Shown piece after piece: positions 48,664 to 58,062 of a stretch of DNA of 64,000 bases. Numbering within the stretch: the first letter of the stretch is position 1; the number at the start of each line of letters is the position of its first letter. The notes beneath the pieces were generated by a model. It was not told the DNA's origin, searched no databases, and was given only the letters and a program-made list of their open reading frames with translations. The stretch is from Limnohabitans sp. G3-2 (lineage in GTDB: Bacteria; Pseudomonadota; Gammaproteobacteria; Burkholderiales; Burkholderiaceae_C): contig NZ_NESG01000003.1 in assembly GCF_002778275.1 (NCBI RefSeq), positions 372,001 to 436,000 on the forward strand. The letters are read 5' to 3'. Both the position numbers and the translations under genes were made by a program.

Positions 48664-49931
48664 CACTCGTCTTTTTCGCCAGGTTCGTACAGCGCTTCGC
48701 GGCCGATGCGGTCCATGCACAGCTCGGCCGTCCAGGGCAGCATGAGCGAGCCGCAACGTGCATCGCGGTACAGGCGCTCGAGCGGCAGGCTTTTGAGCAT
48801 GGACTGACCGCCGCAGGTGCGGATGGCCAAACGGGCGATGTCTTGCGCGTTTTCCATGATGGTGTACTGCGCGGCGTAGGCCCGCAGGCGGGTGGACTTG
48901 GCTGGATCGACCTTGGCGTCTTCAATGGCACGCAAGAACAGGTTGCGGGTCTGCTCGAGCTTGATGAACATCTCGGCCACGGCGATCTGCTTGGTGGCGA
49001 ACTGGCGGCGCTTGACGGGGCCCGTGCCCGGAATTTCGCCTCGCAGATAGGCCACCGTGAAGTCATACGCCGCTTGCGCGATGCCCATGTAGGTGGGTGA
49101 GAGCGTCATGAACATGTGCGGCCAGCGGCTGGCCGCTTGGAAGTAAAGGCCCTGCGGCATGAGCGCTGCGTCGTCGGGCACGAACACGTCATTGAAGATC
49201 AAGTTGCGCGACACGGTGGCGCGCATGCCCAGCGGGTCCCAAGCGCCTTCGATCGTCAGACCCGGCGCGGTGCGGGGGATGGCCAGGTACAGCGTGTCGC
49301 GGCGCGACAGATCAGCACCCTCTTTTTTCTCGGTGCAGAGCACGCCAAAGTAATCGGCCGCATCGGACAGGGAGGCGAAGATTTTTTTGCCATTGATCTT
49401 CCAGCCGCCATCGACCTTGACGGCGAGGGTGCCAAAGGGTTGCGCGCCTGAGGCGGCAGCGCCGCCTTCTGAAAATGGTTGTGCGTAAATCGCGCCGTCC
49501 TTCACCACCCGCGCAAAGTGCGTGGCCTGGTGCGTGCGGTGTGAGGCGCGTTGCTCGGGCGTCATGTCCAGGTCTTCGGACAGCAAGCCGCTCCACAGCA
49601 TGGTGCAAACATGCATGTTGAAAGTCAGCGCGGTCGCGCCGCAGTAGCGACCGATCTCGGCCGACACCATCGCATACGTCGCGTAATCGGCACCTTGACC
49701 GCCATGCGCTTCGGGCACGCACAGGGCCAGCAGGCCCGAGTCGCGCATGTCGCCGTAGTTGGCAAACGGAAACTGGGCGTCGCGGTCGAGCTGCGCGGCA
49801 CGTAGGGCGAATTTCTCACGGCCCAGTTGCCGTGCCAGTGCCATCAGCTTTTGCTGCTTCTCGGTCAGGGGGTAGTCGTCGCCACAGATGGGCATGACGT
49901 CTGGTTGGGAGGGGGCTTGCACGTCGGTCAT
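48663..49931 (-). CDS. Acyl-CoA dehydrogenase-fold flavoprotein, atypical active site
   Basis: A 422-residue member of the acyl-CoA dehydrogenase superfamily, with N-terminal helical domain, central beta domain and C-terminal helices (RTCGGQSMLKSLPLERLYRD). The segment where typical enzymes carry the catalytic Glu in YEGTxEI reads RDARCGSLMLPW here, so the canonical base is not at that place. It could use a base elsewhere or be a group-D flavin monooxygenase, which share the fold and need a flavin reductase such as the one at 52165. It overlaps the next upstream gene by ATGA. Confidence 0.8.
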   Translation of the reverse strand: MTDVQAPSQPDVMPICGDDYPLTEKQQKLMALARQLGREKFALRAAQLDRDAQFPFANYGDMRDSGLLALCVPEAHGGQGADYATYAMVSAEIGRYCGATALTFNMHVCTMLWSGLLSEDLDMTPEQRASHRTHQATHFARVVKDGAIYAQPFSEGGAAASGAQPFGTLAVKVDGGWKINGKKIFASLSDAADYFGVLCTEKKEGADLSRRDTLYLAIPRTAPGLTIEGAWDPLGMRATVSRNLIFNDVFVPDDAALMPQGLYFQAASRWPHMFMTLSPTYMGIAQAAYDFTVAYLRGEIPGTGPVKRRQFATKQIAVAEMFIKLEQTRNLFLRAIEDAKVDPAKSTRLRAYAAQYTIMENAQDIARLAIRTCGGQSMLKSLPLERLYRDARCGSLMLPWTAELCMDRIGREALYEPGEKDE

Positions 49932-50710
49932 GGTTTCACGTCCTTCAGAAATTTGTCGAGTTCGGCGTTGAACGCCTCGGGCTGTTCGCAATGCAGCAAA
50001 TGCCCAGCTCCGGCCAGGCAGGCGTAGCGCGCACCGGGGATCTTTTGCGCCATCCTCTCCATCACGGCGGGCGGGGCGGTGCGGTCATGCTCGGCGGCCA
50101 GGCACAGCACGGGCACAGAGAGGGTGGGCAAAGCGGCGCGTTGCTCAAACTGCACCAGCGCATGCAGGGCGGCGCGGTAGGTGGCGGGTGGCACGGCCGA
50201 CATGCTTTGGTGTGCCGACTTGAGCCGGAGCGCATCGCCACCGGGCGCGGCCATGCTGGGGATCAGCTTGCCCGCGATGTCGCCCATGGTTTTACCCGCG
50301 TCCAGCGGGGCCAGGCGTTGCGCCAAAAACTGCTTTTGAAAATCACCGTCGCTGTGACCAAACGCCGGGCTGCTGGCGGCCAGCAGCAGGCCACGGATGC
50401 GCTCAGGCTTTTGCGTCCAGGCCTGCAGGGCCACCATGGCCCCCATGCTGTGGCCCACCAACACGGCTTGGTCGATGTGCGCCGCGTCCAGCATCTGCCA
50501 GAGGGCTTGCGCCAAGTGCGCGAAGTCATAAGGGCTGACCATGGGGCTGTCGCCATAACCGGGCATGTCCCAGGCCAGACTGCGCCAACCCAAGGCGGCC
50601 ACATGCGCTTGCTGCGCAGCCCAGCCGTGTCGGCCGCCACCCACGCCGTGCAAGAAGACCACGGCGGGCTGTGTGGGCAAGCCCACGTCGGTGAAGGCGG
50701 GCGTAGTCAT
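49928..50710 (-). CDS. Alpha/beta hydrolase in NicX-like operon
   Basis: A 260-residue hydrolase with oxyanion HGVGGGRHGW (near 22) and nucleophile Ser in GHSMGAM (near 91), a catalytic Asp near EHDRTAPP and His in GAGHLLHCE. In nicotinate degradation the deformylase NicD, also an alpha/beta hydrolase, lies next to nicX; this neighbour could act likewise on the ring-cleavage product. That link is by position only. ATG at 50710; a TTG one codon upstream is less likely. Confidence 0.85.
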   Translation of the reverse strand: MTTPAFTDVGLPTQPAVVFLHGVGGGRHGWAAQQAHVAALGWRSLAWDMPGYGDSPMVSPYDFAHLAQALWQMLDAAHIDQAVLVGHSMGAMVALQAWTQKPERIRGLLLAASSPAFGHSDGDFQKQFLAQRLAPLDAGKTMGDIAGKLIPSMAAPGGDALRLKSAHQSMSAVPPATYRAALHALVQFEQRAALPTLSVPVLCLAAEHDRTAPPAVMERMAQKIPGARYACLAGAGHLLHCEQPEAFNAELDKFLKDVKP

Positions 50711-50751
50711 CAAAAGTACCGCCTCAAAATCTGCCGCCTTGCAGCTTGGAT

Positions 50752-50825
50752 GTGGGAGGCCGCCCCTGCGGCCGAATGTTCAACGCGGCCCCTTCCGACA
50801 TTCGCGAGCAGGGGCTCGCTCCCAC
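50752..50825. repeat. REP-like hairpin element, copy 2
   Basis: Same 74-base family as 44045-44118, with GTGGGAG and CTCCCAC ends. Together with the following 54 bases it forms the first unit of a 128-base direct tandem duplication (50752-50879 and 50880-51007). Confidence 0.85.
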
Positions 50826-50879
50826 AGGGATTCACAGGCGTGCAATCTTCCTTCTTCATGAAAGTGCATCCGTTTGAAT

Positions 50880-50953
50880 GTGGGAGGCCGCCCCTGCGGC
50901 CGAATGGTTGAAGTGGCTCCGGCCCAAATTCGCGAGCAGGGGCCCGCTCCCAC
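50880..50953. repeat. REP-like hairpin element, copy 3
   Basis: Second unit of the 128-base tandem duplication. Its tail (from 50984) contains the last codons and stop of the dioxygenase-like gene, so the duplication copied that coding end into the space downstream, where a non-coding twin remains at 50856-50878. Confidence 0.85.
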
Positions 50954-50983
50954 AGGGATTCACAGGCGTGCAACCTTGCATCT

Positions 50984-52069
50984 TCATGAAAGTGCATCCG
51001 TTTGAACCACCCCAGCATCGACCACCACCGTGTCGTCAAGCCGGATGGTGCAGCCGCGCATGGGCAGGTCAAAGTGGCCCAGCGTGTGGCGGCCCGCAAC
51101 TTCGTTGGCCCCGGTCGAATACAAAAAGTTGCCTGCAAAAGCCCGCAACTCGGTGCCGTTGCAGTCGCGCTTGTCATAAAACGCCATGGCGTCCCAACGC
51201 GCCGCCGGGTTCAGGCCAAAGCCCACGTGCGAGACGGCATAGGCGGCGCGGTGGCCCTCGGCGTCTTCCCAGGCTTTCCAGTAGCCGCGCATCATGTCCA
51301 CATCCACGCCCTGCCCCTCGATGGCGACCACGCTGTCGTGCTCGATGGTCAGGCGGATCGTGTCGCGCAAATAGCTTTTGAAGGTCAGGTTCACGTCGCC
51401 CGGAGCCATGACCAGCGTGCCGTTGACACTGCCCGCGGCCGGGAAAGCCAGCGCCAGCCCAGCAGGCCAGTGCGACACCATGCCCGGCTTGGGGCAAAAG
51501 CCCCACACACCGCCCACCACGGCTTGTTTGTCGCCCTGTTTCAGGTTCACGCGCAGGTCGGTGCCTGCGGCAGACGTGACGTGCATCTGCTGCGCAGAGC
51601 GCAGTTTCTTCATCGCAGCACGCACCACGCCTTCGAGCGCCGGATCGGGCACGGTGCGCTCCAAAATTTCAGGGTGCTCGTTGGACACCATCAAGAGACG
51701 CGGCATGTGCCCGTCCACACCCTTCATGATGGTGGGCAACTCGGGCGCGTGCAGCAGGCCTTCAACAGTGCAGTCCACCACCATGTCGGCGCGGGCCAAT
51801 GCAGCCACCACGGGACCGAGTTGCCCAATCGCGTCGCTCGCGCCTGTGGAACGCACGGGCGCGGGGGCAGTCAGAGCGGGCGTGGTCAACGTCACCTCGA
51901 ACACGCGGGCGCCCATGGCCTCCAGCGCGAGGCGGGCCAAGTCCACGTTGACCCGGCGTGATTGGGTTTCGGCCAAAATAGCGACCACTTCGCCAGGCTG
52001 CACCTTGCACAGCGTGAAGGTGCGGGTAAAGGCCGCGAGCCACCTGTTTTCGATTCGTTCCACCAGCAT
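50984..52069 (-). CDS. NicX-like non-heme iron ring-cleaving dioxygenase
   Basis: A 361-residue protein related to 2,5-dihydroxypyridine 5,6-dioxygenase NicX, which descends from the M29 aminopeptidase fold; databases may call it 'leucyl aminopeptidase'. The three Fe ligands of NicX (His265, His318, Asp320, from memory) have clear counterparts: His281 in SHVGFG and His332/Asp334 in GHFDLP. Other shared parts are HWPAGLALAFP, GDVNLTFKSYLRD and FAGNFLYSTGAN. AAGGAG lies 7 bases before the ATG. It leads the left catabolic unit and probably opens an aromatic amine, aminophenol or hydroxypyridine ring. Confidence 0.75.
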   Translation of the reverse strand: MLVERIENRWLAAFTRTFTLCKVQPGEVVAILAETQSRRVNVDLARLALEAMGARVFEVTLTTPALTAPAPVRSTGASDAIGQLGPVVAALARADMVVDCTVEGLLHAPELPTIMKGVDGHMPRLLMVSNEHPEILERTVPDPALEGVVRAAMKKLRSAQQMHVTSAAGTDLRVNLKQGDKQAVVGGVWGFCPKPGMVSHWPAGLALAFPAAGSVNGTLVMAPGDVNLTFKSYLRDTIRLTIEHDSVVAIEGQGVDVDMMRGYWKAWEDAEGHRAAYAVSHVGFGLNPAARWDAMAFYDKRDCNGTELRAFAGNFLYSTGANEVAGRHTLGHFDLPMRGCTIRLDDTVVVDAGVVQTDALS

Positions 52070-52164
52070 GCTTGTCTCCTTGGCCTGCAGCTTTGAACGG
52101 TTCTCCTGCAGACATGAATGGTCAGTTTATATGAAAATTCATGCAATTCAACTATCATCCCCCC
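52070..52164. promoter_or_regulatory. Divergent promoter region with short palindrome
   Basis: The space between the NicX-like and flavin reductase genes is locally AT-rich. It contains ATGAA-AA-TTCAT at 52131-52142, which is symmetric and lies where a MarR dimer could block both promoters. A second ATGAA occurs at 52114-52118. The binding protein is inferred to be the MarR encoded at 52710. Confidence 0.4.
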
Positions 52165-52713
52165 ATGCACCAAGTCCCCCCACCTCACATCAAAGCGCTG
52201 AGTCCAGACTTTGAAACGCCGCATTTCAAGCAAGCCCTGTCGCGCTTTGCCACGGGGGTGACCGTCATCACCACATTCGCGCCAGGCGCACACAAAGGCG
52301 ATTCGGTCAGCAGCAGCTTTGTGGGCATCACCGCCAGTTCATTCAACTCGGTGTCGCTCACGCCCCCGTTGGTGCTGTGGAGCCTGGGGCAAAGCGCCAG
52401 CAGCGCCCCGCTGTTCCATGCGGGCACACATTACGTGGTGAACGTGCTGGCCGCGGATCAGCTGGATGTCTGCAACCGTTTTGCCTTCGGCAAAGGCGAC
52501 CGCTTTGCCGACACCGCTTACACGCTGGGCGCATCGGGTTTGCCCATTTTGGATGGGGCGCTGGCCTGGTTCGAATGCCACAACCGCAGCCGCCACGAAG
52601 AAGGCGACCATGTGATTTTTGTGGGCGAAGTGGAGCGCTGCGGCTTCAGCGATGGCTCGGCCCCACTCGTTTACCAGGGCGGTCGGTTCAGCACCACGGT
52701 GGCCCTGTCATGA
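52165..52713 (+). CDS. Flavin reductase family protein
   Basis: A 182-residue FMN-binding split-barrel protein with FKQALSRFATGVTVITT, the flavin site SSSFVGITASSFNSVSLTPP, and HYVVNVLA. Such proteins supply reduced FMN/FAD to two-component monooxygenases. No classical oxygenase component lies next to it; candidates in the cluster are the atypical dehydrogenase-fold protein at 48663. Start uncertain: an ATG at 52141 would add eight residues but lies within the palindrome. It overlaps the MarR gene by ATGA. Confidence 0.83.
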   Translation: MHQVPPPHIKALSPDFETPHFKQALSRFATGVTVITTFAPGAHKGDSVSSSFVGITASSFNSVSLTPPLVLWSLGQSASSAPLFHAGTHYVVNVLAADQLDVCNRFAFGKGDRFADTAYTLGASGLPILDGALAWFECHNRSRHEEGDHVIFVGEVERCGFSDGSAPLVYQGGRFSTTVALS

Positions 52714-53144
52714 GCAACACGCCAGGCTTTGTCGACGACTACCTGGCCTATTTGCTGGCGCGCGCCAGCCATTTGATTTCGAGCGAATTTCACGCCGTGG
52801 TCGAGGCCAGTGGCCTGTCCCTGATGGAGTGGCGCGTCATGGCCAGCCTGTCGGGCAAAGCAGCGCTGAGCGTGGGTGAGTTGGCCGACATTGTGCTGGC
52901 CAAGCAACCCACTGTGACCAAGTTGGTGGGCCGCATGGCAGAAGCTGGTTGGGTCCGACGCGTTGACGCCCCGCACGACAAGCGCCAGTCTCTGGTCAGC
53001 CTCACGGCCACGGGTCAACGCAAGGTCAAGCCCTTGCTGGCCCAAGCACGGGCACATGAAGCCCAGATCATGAAAGACATCGGATCAGACCCGGTTCATC
53101 AGCTCAAGCAGGCGCTGGAGCAGCTGATCGCGGTGCGGGCGTAG
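52710..53144 (+). CDS. MarR family regulator (left module)
   Basis: A 144-residue winged-helix regulator: ALSVGELADIVLAKQPTVTKLVGRMAEAGWV (about 55-85, in two helices) and the wing DAPHDKRQSLVSLT near 90-103. Proteins of this family release DNA on binding an aromatic or CoA-thioester ligand. It is translationally coupled to the flavin reductase and is the probable repressor of the divergent NicX-like operon. Confidence 0.88.
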   Translation: MSNTPGFVDDYLAYLLARASHLISSEFHAVVEASGLSLMEWRVMASLSGKAALSVGELADIVLAKQPTVTKLVGRMAEAGWVRRVDAPHDKRQSLVSLTATGQRKVKPLLAQARAHEAQIMKDIGSDPVHQLKQALEQLIAVRA

Positions 53145-53150
53145 CGCATT

Positions 53151-53546
53151 TCACTCCGGCACCACCGCCGTCACCTCAATCTCCACCAAAGCCCGGTCCT
53201 CCACCAGATCGGCCACTTGGACCAGCGTCATGGCCGGGTAGTTCTTGCCGATGACTTCCTGGTAGACCTTGCCCAACTCGCGACCACGGGCCAGGTATTC
53301 CTTTTTGTCTTTGACGTACCAGGTCATGCGGGCCATGTGCTTGGGGCCTGCGCCGGCGCAGGCCAGTGTGTCGACGATGTTTTGCAGGGCCTGGCGGCAC
53401 TGGGCCACAAAGTCGTCGGTCTCGAATTGGGCTTGGCCGTTCCAGCCGATCATGCCCGCGACGAACACCATGCGGCCACGCGCTTCGATGCCGTTGGCAT
53501 AGCCTTTGGCGGGTGCCCAGCCTTCGGGTTGCAAGACGTTGAACAT
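53151..53546 (-). CDS. RidA family enamine/imine deaminase
   Basis: A 131-residue RidA/YjgF protein. Members hydrolyse reactive enamine or imine intermediates to ketone and ammonia. Marks: VFVAGMIGWNG near 30 and the catalytic Arg region MARMTWYV near 75. A YjgF-like gene also belongs to the Azoarcus 2-aminobenzoate clusters, where ring reduction gives an enamine-type CoA thioester; that supplies a clear role here. AAGGAAAAG precedes the ATG. Separated from the ligase gene by three 41-base hairpin repeats. Confidence 0.85.
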   Translation of the reverse strand: MFNVLQPEGWAPAKGYANGIEARGRMVFVAGMIGWNGQAQFETDDFVAQCRQALQNIVDTLACAGAGPKHMARMTWYVKDKKEYLARGRELGKVYQEVIGKNYPAMTLVQVADLVEDRALVEIEVTAVVPE

Positions 53547-53564
53547 GCTTTTCCTTTATCAGTT

Positions 53565-53677
53565 GGGGACAGAGCTAAAGATCTGTCCCGCAAGGTTGTT
53601 CAAATGGGGACAGAGCTAAAGATCTGTCCCGCAAGGTTATTCAGATGAGGACAGTGCTCAAGGTCTGTCCCGCAAAG

Positions 53678-53687
<10 letters not shown>
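53565..53687. repeat. Three tandem 41-base hairpin repeats
   Basis: Units start at 53565, 53606 and 53647. Each contains GGGACAG...CTGTCCC, then GCAAGGTT and a short tail; the first two differ at two bases, the third is more diverged. The third unit contains the stop codon of the CoA ligase gene (53678-53680). Similar GGGGACAG/CTGTCCC hairpins are known to me as REP elements linked to IS200-like (RAYT) transposases, none of which is encoded here. Confidence 0.85.
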
Positions 53688-55357
<1,670 letters not shown>

Positions 55358-55358
55358 G

Positions 55359-56543
55359 TCAAGCTTTCAGCAAGTCTTTGCCGATGATCAGCTGCTGCAC
55401 TTCGGTGGCGCCTTCGTAAATGCGCAGCGCCCGGATCTCACGGTACAGCGACTCGACCATCACGCCTTTTTTGACGCCCATGCCGCCGTGCATCTGCACC
55501 GCCATGTCGATGATCTGCTGGGCGTTTTCGGTCGCCTTCATCTTGGCCATGGCCGCTTCACGGGTGATGCGCCCGCCCTGGTCGCGCAGCCAAGCGGCGC
55601 GGTAGGTCAAGAGCGTGGCCGCATCGAGCATCGTGGCCATCTGGGCGATCTTGGTTTGGGTGATCTGAAAGTCGCCCAGGCTTTGGCCAAACATCTTGCG
55701 TGAACGCGCCCAATGGATGGACTCGTGCAGCGCACGCCGCCCAAAGCCCAAAGCGGCCGCCGCCACCGAGGTGCGGAACACATCGAGCGTGGCCATGGCC
55801 ACCTTGAAGCCTTGGCCCGCTTCGCCAATGCGCTGATTGCTTGCCACCTTGCAGTGGTCAAACTTGAGCGTGGCCAGCGGGTGCGGTGCGACCACGTCGA
55901 TGCGCTCTTCAATCGACAGACCGGGTGTGTCGGCATCGACAATGAAGGCGGTGATGCCGCGTGCGCCCGGGGCTTCACCCGTGCGGGCGAACACCACATA
56001 AAAGTCGGCGATCCCCCCATTGCTGATCCAGGTCTTGCGGCCATTGAGCACATAGCCGTCTGCGGTGGCCGTGGCGCTGCACTGCATGGCGGCCACGTCC
56101 GAGCCCGCATCGGGTTCACTCAAGGCAAAGGCGCTCAAGGCCTGGCCCGATGCCACACGCGCCAAGTAGCGCTGCTTTTGATCGTCGCTGCCCATGAGGC
56201 TGATGGCGCCGGTGCCCAAGCCCTGCATGGCAAACGCGAAGTCAGACAAGCCGTTGTGAAAGGCCAGCGTTTCGCGCAGCAAGCACAGCTGGCGCGTGTC
56301 GATCACGTCCGACGCTGCGCCATAGGCCGTGCCCGATACCGCATGCTTGAGCCAGCCGCCTGCGCCCAGCAGGCGCACCAGACGGATGCATTCGGCGTCC
56401 ACCGCGTCACGGCTTTCGTCGTGATGGGCGTGTGCAAGGTGCTCTTGACACCAAGCGTCCAGGCGCACTTTGAAGTCGCGGTGGCTGTCGTCAAAGAAAG
56501 GCCAGTCGAGTTCTGGCGGGTGGGTGGCTGGGTGGTCTGACAT
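55359..56543 (-). CDS. Acyl-CoA dehydrogenase of 2-aminobenzoyl-CoA pathway
   Basis: A 394-residue FAD enzyme with [15 protein letters not shown] near 140, the substrate loop, and the C-terminal [13 protein letters not shown], in which Glu is the usual catalytic base. It would introduce a double bond into the CoA thioester formed after ring reduction. Three bases separate it from the enoyl-CoA hydratase stop, showing operon membership. Confidence 0.88.
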   Translation of the reverse strand: MSDHPATHPPELDWPFFDDSHRDFKVRLDAWCQEHLAHAHHDESRDAVDAECIRLVRLLGAGGWLKHAVSGTAYGAASDVIDTRQLCLLRETLAFHNGLSDFAFAMQGLGTGAISLMGSDDQKQRYLARVASGQALSAFALSEPDAGSDVAAMQCSATATADGYVLNGRKTWISNGGIADFYVVFARTGEAPGARGITAFIVDADTPGLSIEERIDVVAPHPLATLKFDHCKVASNQRIGEAGQGFKVAMATLDVFRTSVAAAALGFGRRALHESIHWARSRKMFGQSLGDFQITQTKIAQMATMLDAATLLTYRAAWLRDQGGRITREAAMAKMKATENAQQIIDMAVQMHGGMGVKKGVMVESLYREIRALRIYEGATEVQQLIIGKDLLKA

Positions 56544-56546
56544 GGC

Positions 56547-57407
56547 TCAGTCGCCTTCAAAGATGGGCGTTTGTTTGGCCACAAAGGCGTGGTAGGCCCG
56601 GTGGAAGTCGTTGGTGGCCATGCAGATGGCTTGCGCCTGGGCTTCGGCCTCAATGGCTTCGTCCACGCCCATGTTCCATTCTTGTTGCAGCATTTTTTTG
56701 GTGATGCCGTTGGCAAAGGTGGGGCCGGCCACCAGCTGGGCGGCGATGGCTTGTGCATCGGCCAGCAGGCTGCCTGCCTCGCACACGCGGTTGTAAAAGC
56801 CCCAGCGCTCGGCTTCCAGCGCCCCCAGGCCACGCCCGGTGAACAGCAGCTCGCTGGCACGGCCCTGGCCGATGATGCGCGGCAAAAGCGCGCACGCGCC
56901 CATGTCGCAACCGGCCAAGCCGACCTTGTTGAACAAGAAATAGGTTTTGCTGCGCTCGGTGCCGTAGCGCAGGTCAGAGGCCATGGCCAAGATCGCGCCA
57001 GCGCCCGCGCACACGCCGTCAATCGCCGCGATGATGGGCTGCGGGCAAGCGCGCATGGCCTTGACCAAGTCGCCCGTCATGCGGGTGAAAGCCAAGAGGC
57101 CGGGCATGTCGAGTTGGGTGAGCGGGCCGATGATCTCATGCACATCGCCACCCGAGCAGAAGTTACCGCCCTCGCCCGTGATGACCACGGCGTGGATGTC
57201 GGGTGCGTAGGGCAAAGCGCGGAAAAAGTCGCGCAGTTCGGCGTACGAGTCAAACGACAGCGGGTTCTTGCGCTCGGGGCGGTTCAGGCTCACCGTGGCC
57301 ACACCGCCCTTGACGGACAGCAAAAAATGCTCGGGCTGGTAGAGCGCCATGGACTGGTTGTGGCGGGGCAGCTGGTGCGGCTGGCCGGGCAAGTAGCGTT
57401 GGCTCAT
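56547..57407 (-). CDS. Enoyl-CoA hydratase/isomerase of 2-aminobenzoyl-CoA pathway
   Basis: A 286-residue crotonase-fold protein: [15 protein letters not shown] near 41-55, oxyanion loop [15 protein letters not shown] near 79-93, and [19 protein letters not shown] near 125-143. Such enzymes hydrate or hydrolyse alicyclic CoA thioesters in this pathway. The start is 57407 because GGAGG lies 7 bases before that ATG; a later ATG at 57350 is possible. Confidence 0.87.
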   Translation of the reverse strand: MSQRYLPGQPHQLPRHNQSMALYQPEHFLLSVKGGVATVSLNRPERKNPLSFDSYAELRDFFRALPYAPDIHAVVITGEGGNFCSGGDVHEIIGPLTQLDMPGLLAFTRMTGDLVKAMRACPQPIIAAIDGVCAGAGAILAMASDLRYGTERSKTYFLFNKVGLAGCDMGACALLPRIIGQGRASELLFTGRGLGALEAERWGFYNRVCEAGSLLADAQAIAAQLVAGPTFANGITKKMLQQEWNMGVDEAIEAEAQAQAICMATNDFHRAYHAFVAKQTPIFEGD

Positions 57408-57447
57408 GACTGACCCTCCACCGGGCTGCCCCAAGCAGGGCAAAGCC

Positions 57448-57491
57448 CTCTCGGGGGGCAGTGAGTACACGAAGTGACGAGCGTGGGGGTC
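57448..57491 (+). repeat. Inverted repeat copy A beside MarR gene
   Basis: Element CTCTCGGGGGGCAGTGAGT...CGAGCGTGGGGG. It lies between the enoyl-CoA hydratase and MarR genes and reaches into the MarR stop codon. Copy B in opposite orientation is at 57973-58019. Confidence 0.75.
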
Positions 57492-58062
57492 ATGGTTTCT
57501 CCTTCGAATGTGTTGATGTGCCGGACTTCAAAGTGCCCAGCAAGGTGTGCAGTTGTGTTTGCTCTCGTTCAGCCAGCGGCGACAGCAGCTCGACGACCCA
57601 GCCCTCGTGTGCCTGGGCCATGGCCGCAAATGCGCTGCGCCCGGCCTCGGTCAGGCTGACGGTGTAGGAGCGGCGGTCGCTGGCCTGCATTTGCCGCTGC
57701 ACCAGTTGTTCTTTTTCGAGCTGGTCGACGATGGCTGTGACGTTGCCCCCCGTGACCATCATGCGGCGCGACAGCTCGCTCATCGACAAGCCTTGCGGCT
57801 CGCGCTCGAGCTGCGCCATCAGGTCAAAGCGCGGCAGCGTGATGCCAAACTGCTCGCGCAAACGTTGGCGGATGGTGTCTTCGATGCGGGTGGTGGCCGA
57901 GAGCAGACGCAGCCACAAGCGCAGCGAGGCGTGGTGGTCGGCGTGCGCGCGCACTTCCATGTCGACAGATGCGGCCCCCACGCTCGGTACGGCGTGTCCT
58001 TCGCTGCCCCCCGAGGGGGTGCGAGCTGGTTTGAGGCGGCTTGGCGCTGCGCTCGCGCTCAT
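57490..58062 (-). CDS. MarR family regulator (2-aminobenzoate module)
   Basis: A 190-residue winged-helix regulator: [30 protein letters not shown] (about 92-121, in two helices) and wing [12 protein letters not shown] near 127-138. Azoarcus abm clusters also contain a MarR-like gene. ATG at 58062 overlaps the SDR stop (ATGA), but the first 34 residues are read from a dispersed repeat ([17 protein letters not shown]) and may be dispensable; an ATG at 57960 would give a more usual length. Likely target: the palindrome at 61425. Confidence 0.85.
   Translation of the reverse strand: MSASAAPSRLKPARTPSGGSEGHAVPSVGAASVDMEVRAHADHHASLRLWLRLLSATTRIEDTIRQRLREQFGITLPRFDLMAQLEREPQGLSMSELSRRMMVTGGNVTAIVDQLEKEQLVQRQMQASDRRSYTVSLTEAGRSAFAAMAQAHEGWVVELLSPLAEREQTQLHTLLGTLKSGTSTHSKEKP
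57973..58019 (-). repeat. Inverted repeat copy B within MarR 5' end
   Basis: Opposite-orientation partner of 57448-57491, about three quarters identical by eye, with the shared cores CTCGGGGGGCAG and CGAGCGTGGGGG. The pair brackets the MarR coding region. Confidence 0.75.

Noticed and set aside
50984-52069. Leucyl aminopeptidase (M29) as function
   Set aside because: Fold ancestry is shared, but the three residues equivalent to the NicX iron ligands and the operon context favour a dioxygenase.
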